A stretch of DNA of 64,000 nucleotides. Source: Alphaproteobacteria bacterium (GTDB lineage: Bacteria > Pseudomonadota > Alphaproteobacteria > TMED109). Shown here one piece after another: positions 1-7,927 of this stretch. Positions within the stretch are counted from its first letter, which is position 1, and each line of letters starts with the position of its first letter. The position numbers and the translations under genes were made by a program. The stretch lies in NCBI GenBank assembly GCA_022824395.1, contig JAJDZX010000037.1:1-64000 (forward strand), given 5' to 3'. The notes below the pieces were generated by a model. That model was not told where the DNA came from, ran no database searches, and saw only the letters and a list, made by a program, of their open reading frames with translations.

Positions 1-488
1 CTGCCGGCGCCGGAACCGGCTGCCGGACCGACCATGACAGAAGACCCTTCGAAAGCCGCTCGCCGAACGAGAACCGGTCAAGCCCCCGGTCCGCGGCTGG
101 CCGCAGATTCACATCAATGCCGGCCGTTGGGTATCGAGGCTAGGCGCACCGATGCTTCGGCGTGCCGCCTCACGAAGGTTTCGGCAGGCACTGTCCAGTT
201 CGGCATAACATTTCGTCCAATTCGGAATGAATGGTCGTCCATTCCGGAATATATGTCCGTCCAACTCGGAATATATCACTGTTCTGATCGACCGACATCG
301 TTGAATTCGATACTTGCAACAGGACTTAGGGACGGCCCGGCTCGCCTGCGGATCAGGACACTTTCCGCGTTTACGAGCCGACATTTCCGTCCACAAGACC
401 AAATGGAATGAGCATCTTGCCGAACCAGCCGCACCGCTGCGTATGGTGAGCAGGCGCTACTTGAGCATCGTGGGGCCGGAGGCGGGCC
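1..488. other. Gene-free left edge of the window
   Basis: No convincing gene is seen. Open frames here have no recognisable domain and overlap each other on both strands. The stretch holds the 22-bp tandem repeats described separately and ends with the GGAGG ribosome site of the next gene. Confidence 0.5.
192..279. repeat. Four tandem imperfect 22-bp repeats
   Basis: Units begin at 192, 214, 236 and 258, an exact 22-bp spacing. The shared core reads roughly CGTCCAAYTCGGAATRWAT; the first copy is the most diverged and starts with TG. Arrays like this serve as binding sites for regulators or for transposases at the ends of Mu/Tn7/IS21-like elements. No transposase gene and no inverted copy of the array was recognised in the window, so the role is open. 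Confidence 0.75.
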
Positions 489-1388
489 ATGTTTCCAGGA
501 TTTGCACAAACTCGCATCGATGCCGACGGCTGCGGTATCCATGTCCGGCATGGCGGGTCAGGCCCGGCGGTGCTGCTGCTCCACGGATATCCCCAAAGCC
601 ATGTCGAATGGCACAAGGTGGCGCCGCGGCTGGCAGAGCACTTCACCGTCGTCTGCCCGGATCTCCGTGGCTACGGCGACAGCGACAAGCCGCCGTCCTC
701 CAACGTCGACCATTCCGCATACTGCAAGCGGACTTCCGCCGACGATCAGGTGGGCGTAATGCGGGCGCTCGGCTTCGAGCGCTTTCATCTTGTCGGTCAC
801 GACCGGGGGGTTCGAGTTGGGCTCCGGATGGCGCTGGACCACCCGGACAAGATCCTGAGCCTGACCAATCTGGATGTCGTGCCCTCCAAGGACGCATTCG
901 AGCACATGGACGCATCCCTGGCGTTTTCCTGGTTTCACTGGCATCTCATGCGCCAGCCCTACCCCTTCCCGGAAACCCTGATCGCCAACAACGCCAAGCT
1001 GTTTCTGGACTTCCTGCTTGACCAGTGGACTGCGGTGCCGGACGCTTTCGACGAGCCCGCCTACGCGGAATACCTGCGCTGCTTTTCCGATCCCGACACC
1101 ATCAGGGCCATGTGTGCAGACTATCGAGCCATCGAGCTCGACCTTGAGCACGACCGCGACGACAGCGAGGCCAAGCTCTCCTGCCCGGTTCTTGTCCTGT
1201 GGGCCGGAAAGATGTCGAAACGGCCGGGCTGGCAAACCGGCGCCTCGCTGGACATTCTGGGCGTCTGGCGCGCCCAGGCACATGACGTTCGGGGGCGCGC
1301 GCTGGATTGCGGGCATTTCATTCCGGAAGAGGCACCGGACGAACTGCTCGCCGAGTTGCTCCCGTTCCTCGCAAACGCCCGGCCGTGA
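489..1388 (+). CDS. Fluoroacetate/haloacetate dehalogenase-type alpha/beta hydrolase
   Basis: This 299-residue enzyme has the alpha/beta hydrolase fold with an aspartate nucleophile. It is predicted to displace halide from 2-haloacetates, possibly fluoride from fluoroacetate, giving glycolate in the cytoplasm. The oxyanion region is LHGYPQS (31-37). The nucleophile lies in GHDRG (D105), with R106 and R109 in place to bind carboxylate, D129 as the acid and H276 as the base. H150, W151 and Y212 match the halide-pocket residues of known fluoroacetate dehalogenases at a constant small offset. The ATG at 489 has a GGAGG site 7 bases upstream. It stands alone between the 22-bp repeats and a convergent macrodomain gene. 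Epoxide hydrolase activity is the main alternative, because the folds are related, but the His-Trp-Tyr set argues for dehalogenase. Confidence 0.85.
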   Translation: MFPGFAQTRIDADGCGIHVRHGGSGPAVLLLHGYPQSHVEWHKVAPRLAEHFTVVCPDLRGYGDSDKPPSSNVDHSAYCKRTSADDQVGVMRALGFERFHLVGHDRGVRVGLRMALDHPDKILSLTNLDVVPSKDAFEHMDASLAFSWFHWHLMRQPYPFPETLIANNAKLFLDFLLDQWTAVPDAFDEPAYAEYLRCFSDPDTIRAMCADYRAIELDLEHDRDDSEAKLSCPVLVLWAGKMSKRPGWQTGASLDILGVWRAQAHDVRGRALDCGHFIPEEAPDELLAELLPFLANARP

Positions 1389-1428
1389 CGATCAAGCCAG
1401 CCACTACCTGTCGGCCAATGCGTGCCGT

Positions 1429-1989
1429 TCATCGGCAAGCGGCATTGAGCGTGCTGAAGGAGACGGAATCCGGACCCAGAACGGCACCAAATGTCTCCGC
1501 GTACTTGTCCATTGCCTCTTCGCCAAAACAGGCGAACACGATCCTCGTGAGATTGCTGCCACAGTCCAGCTGATGCCTTGTCTGGACTGCGGCGATCCGC
1601 GTCGCTGCCTGCAGGGGATAACCGTAGGCACCGGCGCTGATTGCCGGAAACGCGATCGACGTAACTCTGTTTTCGCCTGCAATCTCGAAGCAGCGGCGAT
1701 AGCACCGGGCCAGAAGTTCAGCCTCGCCTCGTTCGCCTCCCTGCCAGACCGGGCCAACGGTGTGGATGACCAAACGGGCCTGAAGGTCATACCCGCCGGT
1801 GACCTTGGCATCTCCTGTTCGGCAACCGCCCAACGTTTCGCACTCTTCCCGAAGGCGCGGCCCCGCCGCACGGTGAATGGCGCCGTCGACTCCGCCGCCC
1901 CCCAGTAACGTGGAGTTGGCGGCGTTGACGATGGCGTCAACCGGTAGCGTCGTGATGTCGCCTGCGTAAATCTCGACACGCGTGTGCAT
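1429..1989 (-). CDS. Macrodomain protein (O-acetyl-ADP-ribose deacetylase / ADP-ribosyl hydrolase type)
   Basis: This 186-residue, single-domain MacroD-like protein is predicted to bind ADP-ribose and remove it, or its acetyl group, from proteins or metabolites in the cytosol. The signatures visible are GD at 10-11, NAANS at 22-26, the glycine loop GGGGVDGAI at 30-38 and the distal loop SAGAYGYP at 118-125. A longer frame runs upstream to 2127, but the ATG at 1989 is preceded by GGGAGG at good spacing and opens directly on the macrodomain, so it is chosen. It is convergent with the dehalogenase and has no obvious operon partner. Confidence 0.9.
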   Translation of the reverse strand: MHTRVEIYAGDITTLPVDAIVNAANSTLLGGGGVDGAIHRAAGPRLREECETLGGCRTGDAKVTGGYDLQARLVIHTVGPVWQGGERGEAELLARCYRRCFEIAGENRVTSIAFPAISAGAYGYPLQAATRIAAVQTRHQLDCGSNLTRIVFACFGEEAMDKYAETFGAVLGPDSVSFSTLNAACR

Positions 1990-2193
1990 TCGTGCCTCCC
2001 GTTGGTACATGGTGACGTCCGTCGCATAAACTTGGCCGGGACGCGCCGCCGCGGGACAGCAGGAAGCACTCCCTGGGCTGCAAGCCGCTCGCGCCACTCC
2101 CAAGCGCTCTCCGACGGCCTCAAACACATCTCCGGGCCGGTCCGGCCAAAAGCACGGCGACCGGGAAGGGGTGCTCCTGATGCGAAAGCCGCG

Positions 2194-3738
2194 TCAACGG
2201 CTGCTCGGCTCGTTGCCCACCCGATAGATCGAAACCGTGCCGCTGACCTCGTTGGCGACCACCAGCAACGGTTCGCCGGTTGGGCTATCGGGCGCCGCGA
2301 TGAACAACAGGCCCTCCGGTCCGAGGTCTCCAGTCCCCGCCTCGGCGAGCGCTTCCGACTTCGGCCGGTTGTGCGCGTACCCGACGTACTTCGGTGACGA
2401 GGGCACCGTCACGTCGAACGCCACGATCCCGCTGGTGCGTTCCAATCCGACGAAGAGCAAGTGGACGTCCCCCACGCGGCCGACCGCCAGGCCCTCCGGT
2501 TCGGGTCCCTTGTCATCGCTTCGCGTGTCCCGCGAGTCCGCTTCGTCGTTGTCGGCATTGAACCCACCCGGGTGTTCCGCGGCCACGATCTGTTCCAGGA
2601 GTTCACCGCTTTCCCAAAGGATCTGTCCGCGTGCGTCGAGGATGGCAATCGAACGACCGCCAAACGCGTAGAGAGCATCCTGATCCCCGTCGCCGTCGGT
2701 ATCACCCATCGCATTGGTGATCTTCAGGCGGCCAAGGGCGTGTTCGGCTTGCAAAGCGTCAGCGTCCGGGAACGCCACAGGATCGAGGACAACCTTTCCG
2801 ACCCGCGTTTCCTCGGAAAATCCGGCGTAGTCGCGCGCATCCCCTTCATTGGCCGTGGCCAAGTGGGTGGTGCCGCCGACTTCAAATGCGATCACCGCAT
2901 CAGGCTGGTACATGCCCCACACCGGCCAGGTTCGAATCCGGATCGCCCCGTCCCGATCGGATGCATCGAGCCCATGCAGCCGGTGGTCCTTGTAGCCAAG
3001 CGGTATCACCGCGTCGACCTTGGCCCGCTCCACGTCGATCACGGCGAGTGCGTTGTTCTCCTGCAGCGTGACCCAAGCACGGGTGCCGTCGTTGGACACC
3101 GCGACGTACTCGGGTTCCAGATCCCGGGCGAACGTGGCATCGGGCCCGAACTGTCGCACCCCTTCAGGCGCTGGTATCGCTGCGAACCGGACGGTCCGTA
3201 CCCCGGCGCTGGCGACACCGTTCGAGAGCTCGATCACGCTGACACTGCCTTCCGGGTCGATCCTGTAGTCATCGGACGGTTCACCCTCGTTAGCCACCAG
3301 CACGCGGCGGCCGTCAGGGGCGAACATCAGCATGTCGGGATGCCGGCCCACCGGCACCGCACCCAGCGCCTCACCTTCCGGATCGAAGAACGCCACCCTT
3401 CCGGCAGCGCCAGTCACGCCGGCAAGCGCCACCGCAACGAGGTCGCCGTGCACCGCGACGCTGGTGGCCGTCATGTTCGCGGGGACGGCGATCGCTTCCA
3501 GCGCGCCGGGACGCTCCGGATCCGAGAGATCGATCCGCCATACGGTGTCCCCGCCGGTGACGAAGAGAGTGCGGGACGGGGGGTGGTAGGACGGAATCTC
3601 CGCTGCGCCGGCGTCAAACACCCCGGTCTCAAAGCGTCCGACCAAGGAAAGTATCGGCTCGCTCGTTCCGGAAGACGGCCAGCCGGCCAGCGTCAGCGCG
3701 AGAGCCAGCGAGACCCCCAGCGCCTTGTGTCCCCGCAT
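2194..3738 (-). CDS. Secreted choice-of-anchor I / LVIVD-type beta-propeller protein
   Basis: This 514-residue protein has an N-terminal signal peptide (about residues 1-26, hydrophobic, ending near the SGTSEP stretch), so it should be exported. The rest resembles the choice-of-anchor I family: repeated blades such as GRHPDMLMFAPDGRRVLVAN, followed by GEPSDDY and SVSVIEL, and later a DxDGDxD calcium-binding-like stretch (DTDGDGDQD) and GPEGLLFI. Members are often found with extracellular phosphatases, but no catalytic residue can be assigned here. The last residues show no clear anchor motif. It is transcribed alone, with a gap of about 400 bases upstream. Confidence 0.8.
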   Translation of the reverse strand: MRGHKALGVSLALALTLAGWPSSGTSEPILSLVGRFETGVFDAGAAEIPSYHPPSRTLFVTGGDTVWRIDLSDPERPGALEAIAVPANMTATSVAVHGDLVAVALAGVTGAAGRVAFFDPEGEALGAVPVGRHPDMLMFAPDGRRVLVANEGEPSDDYRIDPEGSVSVIELSNGVASAGVRTVRFAAIPAPEGVRQFGPDATFARDLEPEYVAVSNDGTRAWVTLQENNALAVIDVERAKVDAVIPLGYKDHRLHGLDASDRDGAIRIRTWPVWGMYQPDAVIAFEVGGTTHLATANEGDARDYAGFSEETRVGKVVLDPVAFPDADALQAEHALGRLKITNAMGDTDGDGDQDALYAFGGRSIAILDARGQILWESGELLEQIVAAEHPGGFNADNDEADSRDTRSDDKGPEPEGLAVGRVGDVHLLFVGLERTSGIVAFDVTVPSSPKYVGYAHNRPKSEALAEAGTGDLGPEGLLFIAAPDSPTGEPLLVVANEVSGTVSIYRVGNEPSSR

Positions 3739-4143
3739 CGCGCAGCGCCTCTCTCTGCCTGCTTCTCAATGCGCGCAATTCTCTCCAGGAAATGTGACAA
3801 AGGTGTGTGCGCGTGCGCCCAGTCTCGAGGCGGTTTTCGTCCCCATGTGTGTGCCCGGACGGTGGCGCTCGCCCGCATACGGTCGTCATCGAGCTGGAAC
3901 CGACGGTATCCAAGACGCATCAATCACGGAGTTCCATGGAGCGCTCGCGCGCCCGGGCCAGCACTGTGTTTCGCGAGCAATTGCGAGGGGCGAGCGCGGC
4001 GGGCCACTGAGCATCGCAGATGCGACAACGGTGCGACGATTCAGCGGAATGCACGGCACTCGCGTCGTTGCCTACGGCCGGGAACGCCTTATCCTGACTG
4101 CACTCAGGACATCTCCCACAGGCTCCCGGTAAGGAGTGTTTCC
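3739..4143. other. Intergenic region between divergent genes
   Basis: No gene is supported. The right half carries the candidate promoter for the DUF1244 gene and a small hairpin (CCTGA/TCAGG, 4093-4108). Long open frames crossing it are antisense shadows of the secreted protein gene. Confidence 0.5.
4068..4095 (+). promoter_or_regulatory. Candidate sigma-70-type promoter of the DUF1244 gene
   Basis: TTGCCT (4068-4073) and TATCCT (4090-4095) are separated by 16 bases. They lie about 50 bases upstream of the AAGGAG ribosome site and the ATG at 4144. Read by eye only. Confidence 0.4.
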
Positions 4144-4443
4144 ATGGACGCAGGAACCCGTACAGAGATCGAAGCAGCCGTGTTTCGCCGCCTTGTCGAG
4201 CACCTTCGGGAGAATCCCGACGTGCAGAACATCGACCTCATGGAACTGGCCGGTTTTTGCCGGAACTGCCTTTCCAAGTGGTACAGCGCGGCGGCAGAAG
4301 AACGTGGAGAGGACGTAGCTTACGAGCACGCCCGCGAGACCGTGTACGGCATGCCGTACCCGGAGTGGAAATCGAAGTATCAGAAGGAGCAGCCCGCGGA
4401 GCGTGTCGACGCCTTGAAGGACCAATTTCACAATCACAGCTGA
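4144..4443 (+). CDS. DUF1244 family protein
   Basis: This 99-residue cytosolic protein matches the DUF1244 family, found mainly in Proteobacteria; its function is not known to me. The signature is the central stretch NIDLMELAGFCRNCLSKWY (about 35-53), with two cysteines three apart, followed by YGMPYPEWK. The open frame extends far upstream, but the ATG at 4144 has an AAGGAG site and begins exactly at the family start. It stands alone, with its own candidate promoter. Confidence 0.9.
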   Translation: MDAGTRTEIEAAVFRRLVEHLRENPDVQNIDLMELAGFCRNCLSKWYSAAAEERGEDVAYEHARETVYGMPYPEWKSKYQKEQPAERVDALKDQFHNHS

Positions 4444-4681
4444 CGATTGGCGGGGCCTTGCAGCCGGATTCGATCAGGTGAGCGCCTGCACGGCTACCAT
4501 AGCGCTGGCGGACGGCCTGCGGCGGTGCACGAGGGGGGCCTACCTCGGGAGCCGCTCGCGCACCGCCATGGCGTACCGGTGAGATTTCAATCCGGGCGGT
4601 AGCGACAAAGGGATAGCTGTTCGCTATCGGCTGCATCGAGCGGTTCGTTGAATCAGGACCCCCGACATGATTCGGCTCGCA

Positions 4682-5245
4682 TCATTCGACCGTGTCATCA
4701 GACACCCTGGTCCGGCCGGAGCGAGTCAAAATGCGGTTGAATTCTTCAAGCAGGTCCGTAGTGCCCAGCGCCTGATCGAATTCCGTCAGCCGGGCCCGGA
4801 TCCAATCAAGATCAAGTTGGTCGTGGGCTTCCAGTATGCCCTCGATGTCCGCGATGTCTCGGGCTCTCCCGGCAATCGCCTTCATGACCACGATTGCTTC
4901 CGGGGCCGGGAGAACAACCGGGACGCCGGCAATATCAACCCTTCTGGCACCACGGACGATCTCGTCTTCCAACGACAGCGCGCCCAACACGACATCGACC
5001 GGGACCCCGCTCGGTTCGTGCAGGATCAGGAGGACCCGGCTTTCCTCGGCGAAGTCCAGCGCATCGTCAATGCGGGGAGCGAAACCGAATTCCCGTCCGG
5101 CCGCCAGAAACGCAGGCCACTGCTGGCGCCCCACCAGCACCAGGACATCGATGTCTTCAGTGAATCGCGGCCGCCCGAGAACTGAGGCGGCAACTCCACC
5201 GATGATCGCGCCGGGTACTGCGAACGACTCGAGCCATTTCGACAC
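4682..5245 (-). CDS. Nucleotidyltransferase of the AbiEii/MNT-like pol-beta superfamily
   Basis: The 187-residue protein shows the polymerase-beta-type nucleotidyltransferase pattern: GG at 16-17, then D31 and D33 in TEDID, and a third acid at D84 in PVDVVLG. Such proteins transfer NMP groups to RNA or protein and often act as toxins or as antitoxins. The start is uncertain. The GTG at 5245 lacks a strong ribosome site, and the frame stays open upstream with a basic, plausible N-terminus to a CTG at 5312-5314, inside the stop region of the upstream gene. The two genes are therefore probably translationally coupled, forming a two-gene unit. Confidence 0.7.
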   Translation of the reverse strand: MSKWLESFAVPGAIIGGVAASVLGRPRFTEDIDVLVLVGRQQWPAFLAAGREFGFAPRIDDALDFAEESRVLLILHEPSGVPVDVVLGALSLEDEIVRGARRVDIAGVPVVLPAPEAIVVMKAIAGRARDIADIEGILEAHDQLDLDWIRARLTEFDQALGTTDLLEEFNRILTRSGRTRVSDDTVE

Positions 5246-5300
5246 CGCGCCGAGCGCCTGAAAGAGCGGCGCCCGTCTGCCTGGTCGTCGGCCGGCAGGC

Positions 5301-5555
5301 TTACGCTTCGTCAGTCTTCGCCTTTCTGAGCGCCATCCACCTTGCGCGTACTGCGTCGTCTTCCTCGCTAAGCGATTGGGACCATCCCATCATGCTCGTT
5401 GACTGCATCAGGTCGGCCAGCCGACGCAGCTTCGTATCCATCGAAGTGGCTCGAAGCTCCTGGTTAAGCCGCTCCCGCGTGATTGCCCAGCGCTTCCGGT
5501 ACCGGGCAGCGGCGCGCGGGGAAATCGGCTGCTGGGTTGCCACCATATGTGTCAT
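5301..5555 (-). CDS. Small helical protein paired with the nucleotidyltransferase
   Basis: This 84-residue, charged, predicted all-helical protein has no signal peptide. The pattern KLRRLADLMQS in the middle and VRARWMALRKA near the end resembles small uncharacterised proteins that I recall being encoded just before nucleotidyltransferases in many proteobacteria. Its stop lies 55 bases before the GTG of the partner and overlaps a possible earlier start. A role as antitoxin or adaptor is inference from position. The start may be the ATG at 5555 or the one at 5546. Confidence 0.6.
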   Translation of the reverse strand: MTHMVATQQPISPRAAARYRKRWAITRERLNQELRATSMDTKLRRLADLMQSTSMMGWSQSLSEEDDAVRARWMALRKAKTDEA

Positions 5556-5931
5556 TGTATCGCGGTGGTTGGTTCAGGCGACAGCCGTCCACGGGCGCCG
5601 GGCTGCATCTCTTGCCAGACGGAACTCGCAAGTATCAACTTCGTTGCCGTGCCACTGGGCTGCATTCCGACCGACCGTGCCGAGGCAGACCGATTGCTTC
5701 GCAGCGATCGCGAGGAGCAGAGCGAAACCGCGCCCCAGCCCCGCCTGCCGGCGGAGCGTGTCGCTGTGCATGATCTCATGCACGGCCAGCGTGGTCGCGC
5801 CTCCCGGTAGACCGCCTCGATGCTCGGCGAAGATTCGAGAGCGCCCGGCGCCATCGGTGCCCGTCATCACGTCCGCTCCCGTCCCCGGCGCAGGCACCGT
5901 GTCGGCAAATCGGCCCGCCAACTTGCCGAGT
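5556..5931. other. Gap between ferredoxin and small-protein genes
   Basis: A minus-strand open frame (5574-5921, TTG start, 115 residues) fills most of the gap and follows the ferredoxin by 10 bases, but no domain is recognised in it. It could be a small unknown gene or a decayed remnant. Nothing else is seen. Confidence 0.35.
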
Positions 5932-6261
5932 TCAGCCCCGAGCGTCGCGCGAGTTGCTGGGCACGCTGAGCACCAGGCCGTCGAGTTGCTCGGTCAACTC
6001 GACCTGACAGCCCAGGCGCGACGTCTGGGTGACACCCCACGCCAGATCCAACATGTCCTCCTCGTCATCGGTCGGCGGGGGCAGGCGGTCGTGCCAGTCA
6101 GGGTGGACAATCACGTGGCAGGTCGAGCACGCGAGCGACGCTTCGCAGGCCCCTTCGATGTCGATGCCGTGCTTGTGGGCAATGTCGAGGATCGACTGCC
6201 CTGCCGACTCGTTTACATCAAGCACCGATCCGTCGGGCTGGCGGAAAATCACGCGCGGCAC
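5932..6261 (-). CDS. fdx: Adrenodoxin/ISC-type [2Fe-2S] ferredoxin
   Basis: This 109-residue electron carrier probably supplies electrons for Fe-S cluster assembly. Cluster ligands are C39, C45 and C48 in CEASLACSTC and C85 in LGCQ, the C-x5-C-x2-C...C spacing of the adrenodoxin/Fdx group. The acidic stretch DDEEDMLD (65-72) is the usual partner-docking helix. The start is GTG at 6261, with AGGAG 12 bases upstream; the longer open frame runs through the upstream gene and is discarded. It lies 13 bases after the cysteine desulfurase, so the two form an operon. Confidence 0.92.
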   Translation of the reverse strand: MPRVIFRQPDGSVLDVNESAGQSILDIAHKHGIDIEGACEASLACSTCHVIVHPDWHDRLPPPTDDEEDMLDLAWGVTQTSRLGCQVELTEQLDGLVLSVPSNSRDARG

Positions 6262-6274
6262 AGGCAAGAGACTC

Positions 6275-7441
6275 CTACGCGGGTTGTGCGCGGATCGCGT
6301 CCACGCCGTCGGCAATGGCCGTGGCTGCAAGGTCGATCTCGGATTCGGTCGTAAAGCGGCCAGGCGAGATCCGGAACGTGCCCGCGGCGAGCGACTCCGA
6401 TACCCCGAGGGCCCGCAGCACGTAGCTGGTCTCGACGGAGGTATCCGAACACGCGGACCCGGTCGACAACGCGACGTCGCCGAGCTCCCGAACGAGGCGA
6501 TGCGCCTCGATCCCGTCATAGGCGACGCTCAGGTTTCCGGGCAGCCGTGCATCCATCTCGCCGTGGACCACCACGTCCGGATGCCGGGCCTGCAACCGGG
6601 AAAGCATGCGGTCCCGCAGCATCATGGTGCGCTCCGCCTCCTCGGCCAGCCTTTCGCGGGCTATGCGCGCGGCGGCCCCGAGGCCCACGACCAGGGGCAC
6701 CGGCACGGTCCCGGAGCGCAGCGTGCGCTCCTGTCCGCCGCCGTCAAAGAGCGGTTCGATGCGCACGCGCGGACGGCGGCGGACGTAGAGTGCGCCCACG
6801 CCCTTGGGGCCGTACAGCTTGTGCCCCGACAGGCTGGCAAGGTCAACGTTGAGGGCCTGGACATCGAAAGGGATCTTGCCCGCCGCCTGCGCGGCGTCGG
6901 TGTGCAGCACCACGGAGCGTTCCCGGCAGAGCCTGCCCAGCTTGTGCAGGGGCTGCACCGTACCGATCTCGTTGTTCGCGGCCATGACGGAAACGAGTGC
7001 GGTGCCTTCCTCCAGCACAGCCTCCACCCGCTCGAGATCGACAAGACCCGAGGGCTCAACCGGCAGGACTGACGACCGGAAGCCTTCGCGCTGGAGGCGC
7101 GCGAACGACTCGAGCACGCACTTGTGTTCCGTCGCGACCGTGACGACATGATCGGAGCCATGCCGCTCGCGGCGGAACCTGGCGGCACCCTTGATGGCGA
7201 GATTGTTGGACTCGGTCGCCCCGGAAGTGAACACGATCTCGCGGGGATCGGCATGGATCAATTCCGCTACTTGGGCGCGCGCAGTCTCGACGGCTGTGGC
7301 GGCGGCCCGTCCGTAAGCGTGAGCATCGACATGCGGGTTCCCGAACTGCTCACGGAAGTAGGGCAGCATTGCCTCGAGCACCTCAGGGTCGAGCGGCGTC
7401 GTGGCCTGGCAATCGAGATAAATCGGATGCTGTAACGCCAT
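6275..7441 (-). CDS. iscS: Cysteine desulfurase, IscS/NifS type
   Basis: This 388-residue, PLP-dependent enzyme takes sulfur from cysteine for Fe-S clusters and other thio-cofactors. The PLP lysine is K208 in SGHKLYGPKG. The persulfide cysteine is C331 in STGSACSDTSVETS, in the long flexible loop typical of class I (IscS/NifS) rather than SufS. TEHK (105-108) and the GATESNN block (74-80) bind PLP. The ATG at 7441 has GGAAGG upstream and opens on the family N-terminus. It is co-transcribed with the ferredoxin. The usual scaffold (iscU), iscA and chaperone genes are absent from both sides. Confidence 0.92.
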   Translation of the reverse strand: MALQHPIYLDCQATTPLDPEVLEAMLPYFREQFGNPHVDAHAYGRAAATAVETARAQVAELIHADPREIVFTSGATESNNLAIKGAARFRRERHGSDHVVTVATEHKCVLESFARLQREGFRSSVLPVEPSGLVDLERVEAVLEEGTALVSVMAANNEIGTVQPLHKLGRLCRERSVVLHTDAAQAAGKIPFDVQALNVDLASLSGHKLYGPKGVGALYVRRRPRVRIEPLFDGGGQERTLRSGTVPVPLVVGLGAAARIARERLAEEAERTMMLRDRMLSRLQARHPDVVVHGEMDARLPGNLSVAYDGIEAHRLVRELGDVALSTGSACSDTSVETSYVLRALGVSESLAAGTFRISPGRFTTESEIDLAATAIADGVDAIRAQPA

Positions 7442-7927
7442 CAGTCGTATGACCTTCCGTGGCCTGTCAGCCGGGGCAGCGGTCGCCCGAGAAGCGCTGC
7501 CTGCGTCCAACCTGACGCGACGCCGGCGCGCCTGCGGATCCGTACTCCAGAGCCCGTCCGCATCGACCCGTACCTGCCCGTGGCCCGATCATCGCGGCGT
7601 ACCGGCCGACTGACGACCGGCGCCGGGGATCCGCCGTTGCGGCACTTCCGGTGTCCGCATGGGGCACCCGTCAGCTGATGGCTCAACGGAGCGAAGCTCG
7701 CTTCACACCGCGCTGCAGCGGCAGATCGTCTCGTTCCATCATACCGTTTTGCGTGCTGCGCCCGTAGGTACGATCGGCCTGGCTCGCACGGCGCGGGCTC
7801 ATGATCGTCGCCTGCCGGCCGTGCGCGCCAGCACCCGCGGCAACCACGGCGCTGGGAACTGTTCTGCGCCCGGGGCGATGGTGAGGAGCAGTCTCTCCGC
7901 GCCCGGCGCCCTGCCGACCCCCTCCGC
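7442..7927. other. Intergenic region, porin to cysteine desulfurase
   Basis: No gene is seen. A TATGAT box at 7738-7743 on the minus strand could be the -10 of a promoter for the desulfurase-ferredoxin operon, but no good -35 precedes it. A small imperfect hairpin (AGCGA/TCGCT) lies near 7690-7704. Confidence 0.4.

Noticed and set aside
34-411. 125-residue frame at the left edge
   Set aside because: No ribosome site and no domain, and it runs straight through the 22-bp repeat array.
2461-4443. 660-residue open frame on the plus strand over the secreted beta-propeller gene
   Set aside because: It is a high-GC antisense shadow; only its last 99 codons, the DUF1244 gene, are real.
5574-5921. 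115-residue frame after the ferredoxin
   Set aside because: Position is suggestive, but it has a TTG start, no domain and no clear ribosome site; kept only as a note in the gap entry.
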